Below are positions 14,623 through 18,833 of a stretch of 18,833 bases of DNA, piece by piece. A program made the position numbers and the translations under genes. Position 1 is the first letter of the stretch, and each line of letters starts with the position of its first letter. Below the pieces are notes generated by a model. That model did not search any database, was not told where the DNA came from, and saw nothing but the letters and a program-made list of their open reading frames with translations. Location of the stretch: NCBI GenBank assembly GCA_002343715.1, contig DDSA01000160.1:1-18833 (forward strand), read 5' to 3'. The stretch comes from Phycisphaerales bacterium UBA2402 (lineage in GTDB: Bacteria; Planctomycetota; Phycisphaerae; Phycisphaerales; UBA1924).

Positions 14623-15975
14623 ATGCGCAACTCGGGTTCATTAGTGTGCAGCGCCGTCGCGGGGTTCTCCCTCGCCGCGAGCGCCGATGTCTTGTTCCTT
14701 GTGTCGAACACGACGAACCAGGTTCACGTCATGAACGTGCCGCAGGTGGGCACGCCCACGCATGTGACGAACCTGAGCGACCCGGGCTTCGTGCGCCCGT
14801 ACGGAGTGAACATGCGAGGCAACGGCGACCTGCTGGTGAACAGCCGCGGGCCGTGCACGGCGTGCGTGGGCGGGGGCCTGACGGTGATGAGCGGCTCGGG
14901 GTGCGGGTTGTCGCAAGGCCCGGGCCAGACGACGACGGCGGGGCTTCGCAACCCGCACGGGGTGGCGGTGCTGGGCGACATCGCGTACTTCGGCGACACG
15001 TACAACGGGCGCATCGTGCGCTACTCACTGGCCGGGGGCGTGCCGGTGCAGATCGGCCAGACGACCGCGGGGGTGCCGGTGAACGGCACGCGCGACGTGG
15101 TGATCCACCCCGTGCTTGGTGAGGTCTTCGTCAGCGATTGCTGCAACAGCAACAACATCCGCCGGTTCCGCATCGAGGGTGACGGTTCGCTCACGCCCAT
15201 CGGCACGATCAGCGGCAACGGCATGAACCAGCCGCACGGACTGACGGTGCTGCCGTCGGGCGAACTGCTGGTGTGCAACACCGTTTCGCCGGGGAGCGTG
15301 TCGAGGTTCCGGTTCGGCCCGTCGGGCGTGGCCATCGCCAACGGCGTCATCAGCGGCAATGCGATGAACGGGCCGGTGTCGTCGGTGGTGACATCCTGGG
15401 GCGAGTTACTGGTGGTCAGTCATATGACGCCGATCGTCAGCCGGTTCGTGTTCGATGGCGGCGGCGCGGCCGCGGCCAACGGGACGTTCCCCACGCCCAC
15501 CAACGGCGGTGACAGCGTGCTGGCCGGCACGCTCCCGGCCTTCGTGCCCAAGGCCTCGCAGAGCACGGCCTGTGTCGGTGAGGAGGTCTCGTTCCATCTC
15601 GTGGGAGTGTCGGGCGCTGCTTTTACGTACCAGTGGCGTCACAACGGAACACCGATCGACAGCGGCGCCAACCCCTCGGCCGCGACCGCGGTGCTGACAC
15701 TGACCGCCGGATCGTCGGATGAGGGGGCGTACGACTGCGTCATCGACACGGGGTGCGGGAGTGCCGTTACCGCGGCTCTGCCGCTGACCGTGTGCAAGTG
15801 TGCCGAGTGCGCGGCGGACTTCAACGAGGACGGGGGGATCGACGGCTCGGACGTGTCGGCCTTCTTCGAGGCGTGGGAGAGCGGGGACTGTGATGCCGAT
15901 GTGAACGGCGACGGGGGTGTGGAAGGGAGCGATGTGAACACGTTCTTCGGGCAATGGGAGGCCGGAGGGTGCTGA
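14623..15975 (+). CDS. Secreted beta-propeller / Ig-like protein with dockerin-like C-terminal repeats
   Basis: A 450-residue protein. GGAGG at 14611-14615 lies seven bases before the ATG. Residues 1-21 are a short signal peptide ending ASA before DV. Residues about 22-305 have repeated NHL/SMP-30-type blades (RNPHGVAVLGDIAYFGDTYN, GTRDVVIHPVLGEVFVSDCC, NQPHGLTVLPSGELLVCNTV). Residues about 310-395 form an Ig-like domain with YQWRHNGTPI and SSDEGAYDCVI. Residues 398-450 hold two dockerin/EF-hand-like repeats (ADFNEDGGIDGSDV and ADVNGDGGVEGSDV) and end WEAGGC. The tail closely resembles that of the protein at the left edge. It is probably extracellular or surface-bound; binding targets are unknown. 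Confidence 0.88.
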   Translation: MRNSGSLVCSAVAGFSLAASADVLFLVSNTTNQVHVMNVPQVGTPTHVTNLSDPGFVRPYGVNMRGNGDLLVNSRGPCTACVGGGLTVMSGSGCGLSQGPGQTTTAGLRNPHGVAVLGDIAYFGDTYNGRIVRYSLAGGVPVQIGQTTAGVPVNGTRDVVIHPVLGEVFVSDCCNSNNIRRFRIEGDGSLTPIGTISGNGMNQPHGLTVLPSGELLVCNTVSPGSVSRFRFGPSGVAIANGVISGNAMNGPVSSVVTSWGELLVVSHMTPIVSRFVFDGGGAAAANGTFPTPTNGGDSVLAGTLPAFVPKASQSTACVGEEVSFHLVGVSGAAFTYQWRHNGTPIDSGANPSAATAVLTLTAGSSDEGAYDCVIDTGCGSAVTAALPLTVCKCAECAADFNEDGGIDGSDVSAFFEAWESGDCDADVNGDGGVEGSDVNTFFGQWEAGGC

Positions 15976-16389
15976 AGGCGAGATGGCTGGTGCTGTATTG
16001 CCGTGTTTGAGGCGTGCTCAGGAGTCTGTCAACTTCGCTCTTCTTTCGCCGGACTTGCGTCGGCCGGTCATGAGGCAGGGAGGATCGTTTCGTGGGCTTC
16101 ATCATGAGTTCAACCGTGCAACACCCGCGGTGAGTTTCTGTCCGAGTTGATGTGCGGTCTCAGTCCGTTGTGAACTCACTGGCCGGCGACTCGTGCCGGA
16201 TTCAAAGGGTTCGCGGGAATGACTGTCCAAGACGGAGGCATCGCTCCGCTTGCGACGGCGTGTGGGGGCACCCGTCAAAGCAGGCTCGAACCCGACGACC
16301 TTGCCCTGTGCCTTGGCGGGGTTGTCACGAGTACCGCCTCGGTGTACGGAGGGCTTTCGAGTACGCTGGCAAGAACCAGCAACGCGTAC
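15976..16389. other. Intergenic stretch between convergent genes, no gene recognised
   Basis: These 414 bp separate the beta-propeller gene (plus) from the response regulator (minus). Base composition is more mixed than in the neighbouring genes. No intrinsic terminator with a U-run is evident for either gene; a small hairpin CCGGC...GCCGG lies near 16182-16200. A plus-strand frame starting at 16219 and a minus-strand frame without a start codon translate to nothing recognisable. Confidence 0.5.
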
Positions 16390-17034
16390 TTAAAGAAGTC
16401 CGGACTCAACGGCGAGTCGCACAAGGTCCGCTCGTTCCTTTAGCCCGAGTTTCTTCATCAGGCGTGCGCGGTAGGATTCAACCGTTTTCACACTCAATCC
16501 GACTTCATCGGCGATCTGCTGATTGGTGTATCCGCGGGCCACCTGTTGAAGCACCTGGCGCTCACGTTCGCTCAGGGTGTCCATGGGAACTTGCTTTGAG
16601 GACGACGATTTGGGAGAGAGAATCGATTCCAGCGTCGCGGCGTCGCCGACATCGATAAACACCCTTCCCCGTGCGACGGCCCGAATCGCCGAGATCAGTT
16701 CACTGTCGGCCGCGCTCTTGTTGACATACCCGGAAGCGCCCAGGGCCATCGCGCTGCGGATGTACGCGGGGTCGTCGAACATCGTAACAACGATGATCTT
16801 CACGCCCGGGGCGGCCGAACGCAGTCGCTCCACCGAGGCCACTCCGGACTGGCCGGGCATGGCCAAGTCCAGCGTCACGATCTGCGGCTTGGTCTTGGCC
16901 GCCAGGTCGATGGCTTCGCGCAGCGAGCCGGCTTCGCCGACCACGTTCAGATCGTGCTGGGCATCGATGAGCAGCCTCAGGCCTTTGCGGACCATCGCGT
17001 GGTCATCAACGATGAGCACCGTCGTCTTGTTCAT
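16390..17034 (-). CDS. NarL/FixJ-family response regulator
   Basis: A 214-residue DNA-binding regulator. The receiver domain (1-120) has the acidic pair Asp10-Asp11 (LIVDDHAMVRKGLR), the phosphoacceptor Asp56 (VTLDLAMPG), Thr84 and Lys106 (YVNKSAAD). A linker of about 30 residues, rich in serine, leads to the LuxR-type helix-turn-helix (about 150-214): LSERERQVLQQVARGYTNQQ, then IADEVGLSVKTVESYRARLM and KKLGL. Its start codon overlaps the stop of the upstream histidine kinase as ATGA (17031-17034), so the two are translationally coupled partners. Targets are unknown. Confidence 0.95.
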   Translation of the reverse strand: MNKTTVLIVDDHAMVRKGLRLLIDAQHDLNVVGEAGSLREAIDLAAKTKPQIVTLDLAMPGQSGVASVERLRSAAPGVKIIVVTMFDDPAYIRSAMALGASGYVNKSAADSELISAIRAVARGRVFIDVGDAATLESILSPKSSSSKQVPMDTLSERERQVLQQVARGYTNQQIADEVGLSVKTVESYRARLMKKLGLKERADLVRLAVESGLL

Positions 17035-18083
17035 GTCGTTCTCTTTTCGATGGGAAGCCGACCGATCACCGTCGTTCCTTCGCCGCGGCGTGACCGTATA
17101 TCAAGACGGCCGCCGAGGAGCACCAGCCGTTCGTGCATGCCACGTAAACCCATCCCGTGCAGCGGCGAATCAGACTGTATCGGCACATCGAATCCCCGCC
17201 CGTTGTCGGTCATCGAGAAGACCAGCTCGCGCCCGGAAACCCCGAGGTCGATGCGTGCACGGCTGGCCCCGGCGTGCTTGGCCGCGTTCACCAGCGACTC
17301 CTGCACCACCCGATACGCCGCCAGTTCCACCTCCGCGACCAGACGTTGATCGCCGAGGCTTGATTGAACTTCAACGTGAAAATCGTGCCCGGCGGAAAAG
17401 TCCTCCGCCAAACGCGTGATCGCCACGGTCAGACCGAAATCCATCAACACTGCGGGCGAAAGCCCCCGGGCAAGACGGCGGGTTGATTCAATCGCGATCG
17501 TGGCGAGACCGTGTATGGTCTGGGCGTGTTCGCGTGCCGCTTCGAGCGTGGGGGCCGTTGAGCCGGCCTTGGCGGTCAGCAGTATCGCCGTCTGAACTTG
17601 TCCCATCTCGTCGTGAAGTTCCTGTGAGACCCTTGCGCGTTCCGCCTCCTGAATCATGGTCTGGCTGCGAAGGAGTTGTCCCCGCGCGGTCGCCATTTTC
17701 CGGAGTGGTCGTACTACGACGAACCAGAGCGCCGGAGCCAGAGCGCACACGAGCAAACTTGAGTCGATGATGACCAAGGCCGCGGGTGTCGATTTCAACC
17801 CGGGGAACGCCATGAGCAGAACCATCACCGCGGCTTCGATCATGTACACCAGGATCAATACCAGCAGAAATACGCTCAGCGGGGTCCGACTGATGCGGGC
17901 AGGCCCGATCTTGATTGGATTGCCCAGCAGACTGCGCAACAGGAGCAGGGTATGGCGGGCAACGGGGATATCGATGATCGGCCCGGCGGAGCCGGAGATG
18001 AACCGCGCCGACGCGGCGGTCCGCACCGTCCGCGCGTGCGAGAGCGGGGAAACCCCGGCAGAGGTTGACCGGAAAGCGGACAT
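17031..18083 (-). CDS. NarX/DesK-type sensor histidine kinase (HisKA_3 + HATPase)
   Basis: A 350-residue membrane kinase from the ATG at 18081-18083; the frame is open further upstream and the true start is not certain. Two hydrophobic helices lie at about 69-93 and 101-126 with only a few residues between them, so there is no extracytoplasmic sensor domain. The dimerisation/phosphoacceptor region has His157 in ERARVSQELHDEMGQVQTAI. The ATP-binding domain has the N-box YRVVQESLVNAAKHAGA (257-273), the G1 box DNGRGF (293-298) and GMGLRGMHERLVLLGG (310-325). It phosphorylates the NarL-type regulator encoded in ATGA overlap downstream. The first 60 residues are unrecognised. Confidence 0.9.
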   Translation of the reverse strand: MSAFRSTSAGVSPLSHARTVRTAASARFISGSAGPIIDIPVARHTLLLLRSLLGNPIKIGPARISRTPLSVFLLVLILVYMIEAAVMVLLMAFPGLKSTPAALVIIDSSLLVCALAPALWFVVVRPLRKMATARGQLLRSQTMIQEAERARVSQELHDEMGQVQTAILLTAKAGSTAPTLEAAREHAQTIHGLATIAIESTRRLARGLSPAVLMDFGLTVAITRLAEDFSAGHDFHVEVQSSLGDQRLVAEVELAAYRVVQESLVNAAKHAGASRARIDLGVSGRELVFSMTDNGRGFDVPIQSDSPLHGMGLRGMHERLVLLGGRLDIRSRRGEGTTVIGRLPIEKRTT

Positions 18084-18423
18084 TCCCCGCTGGCGGGCCC
18101 CGCGCTGAACATGTATCTTCACAACATGACGGCGGATCGCCGGGGTCCGCACGCAGCACTGTCGGTGTCCGACGATCGAGAAATGTCTTCTCAACAGAAC
18201 CAACATGGGAGCACAGACTTGCGGCGAACAGCCCGTGAACGCCCGGAAGGCTGTCCGCAGACAGGACAGGTGCGTGGGCATGTCGGCCCTCGCGTCGTTC
18301 CATCCGGCTCCCGTTGGAATCTGCTCGAAGCAACTCGCCCCGGACGATCCGACGGAACGTTTCCGCGGCCCGGAACCCCTTTGGCTCGGCGGCGGAGCCT
18401 TGTCTTTCACAATGGAGAACTGC
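18084..18423. other. Divergent intergenic region between the kinase and a secreted-protein gene
   Basis: These 340 bp must hold the promoters of the minus-strand kinase-regulator pair and of the plus-strand secreted protein, but I cannot point to a convincing -10/-35 pair for either. Open frames here are antisense-like and unrecognised. The kinase start is not firmly fixed, so part of this region could still be its coding sequence. Confidence 0.4.
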
Positions 18424-18797
18424 ATGTTAACTCGCCTCTCGCGTCTCTTCGTGTCCGCCGCCGCGTACGTTGCGGTGCTGTCGGGCCAGGTGCTGGCCGA
18501 TGTCATCATCATCGGCGGCCTAGGGAACTTCGATTGCCCGAACAACACAGGCGATGATTGCAACGGGTTCGAGATCGAACTCGAAGGCCCGCACCCCGAG
18601 GATGTGTACCACACGTACCGCAACGGGAACTACGGCTCGCCGACAATCACAGCACTGCCCGGCGATACCGGCGTGCGTCTTGTCTACTCGCGACCGATCC
18701 GCGCGACCCGCGTCGGTCAGATCGAACACTTCGGCGTCGCGGTGTACCCCCGTCACCCGATCACGGCGCGGCGTTTCCGGTGGATACCGGGCACCAT
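18424..18797 (+). CDS. Secreted hypothetical protein (3' end missing)
   Basis: An ATG at 18424 with GGAG six bases upstream begins a signal peptide of about 25 residues (RLFVSAAAYVAVLSGQVLA, then DVIII). About 100 mature residues follow, with two cysteines in FDCPNNTGDDCNGFEIELEG, then PHPEDVYHTYRNGNYGSP and VGQIEHFGVAVYP. I do not recognise a named domain; the look is that of planctomycetal secreted beta-rich proteins. The frame continues past 18797, but from 18798 the sequence is adapter-derived, so the last residues are not genomic and the real C-terminus is unknown. Confidence 0.65.
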
Positions 18798-18831
18798 AGA
18801 TCGGAGTGGAACACGTCTGAAATCCAGTCAC
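18798..18831 (+). other. Illumina TruSeq-type adapter sequence at the contig end (artefact)
   Basis: The bases start AGATCGGA, end ACACGTCTGAAATCCAGTCAC minus one base of the standard adapter, and align without gaps to the 34-nt TruSeq read-1 adapter at 29 of 34 positions. On the minus strand it reads MTGFQTCSTPI, a damaged form of VTGVQTCALPI, a well-known adapter-derived peptide. It sits within two bases of the window end. It is not genomic sequence. Confidence 0.92.
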
Positions 18832-18833
18832 CT

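Noticed and set aside
16107..16389. The response-regulator frame stays open for about 94 codons after its stop
   Set aside because: No start codon, no recognisable product, and the regulator already ends at the normal family length; most likely chance openness in GC-rich DNA.

Overview
The window is high-GC DNA whose gene content points to a planctomycete, most likely class Phycisphaerae. Two secreted proteins end in dockerin-like ADFNxDGGxDGxD repeats. A lamin-tail-type protein ends in a VPAPGA–hydrophobic–RRRR sorting tail. Many genes lack a clear Shine-Dalgarno sequence. The right end finishes in what looks like an Illumina adapter and the left end stops inside a near-perfect repeat, so the window is probably a whole contig from a draft genome or metagenome bin.

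Layout. (1) 1-3584, minus strand: a large secreted multidomain protein with a dockerin-like tail (its C-terminus is cut by the left edge) and an exported beta-lactamase-fold serine hydrolase. (2) 3685-8306, minus strand: a compact cluster in transcription order pxpA (5-oxoprolinase subunit A, apparently with a CTG start), flgI (P-ring), a FlgJ-type rod-binding protein, flgN (export chaperone) and flgK (hook-associated protein 1). Gaps are about 20 nt from flgI onward. (3) 8356-8550, plus strand: tRNA-Ile(GAT) with a likely promoter and a good intrinsic terminator. (4) 8551-10746: a gene-poor stretch with a VOC-family protein (minus) and a PEP-CTERM-like lamin-tail protein (plus). The latter is flanked by two decayed minus-strand fragments that share one C-terminal signature. 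(5) 10747-14473, plus strand: a DUF502 membrane protein, hibernation factor hpf, PTS EIIA (ptsN-like), an HPr/NPr phosphocarrier and a class III aminotransferase. (6) 14623-15975, plus strand: a secreted beta-propeller/Ig/dockerin-like protein. (7) 16390-18083, minus strand: a NarL-type two-component pair with an ATGA stop/start overlap. (8) 18424 to the end, plus strand: the start of another secreted protein, ended by the adapter sequence.

How the genes work together: the flagellar block supplies P-ring, rod-binding, chaperone and hook-filament junction functions. hpf-ptsN-HPr resembles the nitrogen-PTS/ribosome-hibernation cluster that in proteobacteria sits after rpoN. The secreted proteins with dockerin-like or PEP-CTERM-like tails belong to the planctomycetal cell-surface repertoire. 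I did not find a clearly new multi-gene system. The best second-look items are the adapter artefact, the paired pseudogene remnants, the non-ATG pxpA inside a flagellar operon, and the hairpins between PTS-cluster genes.
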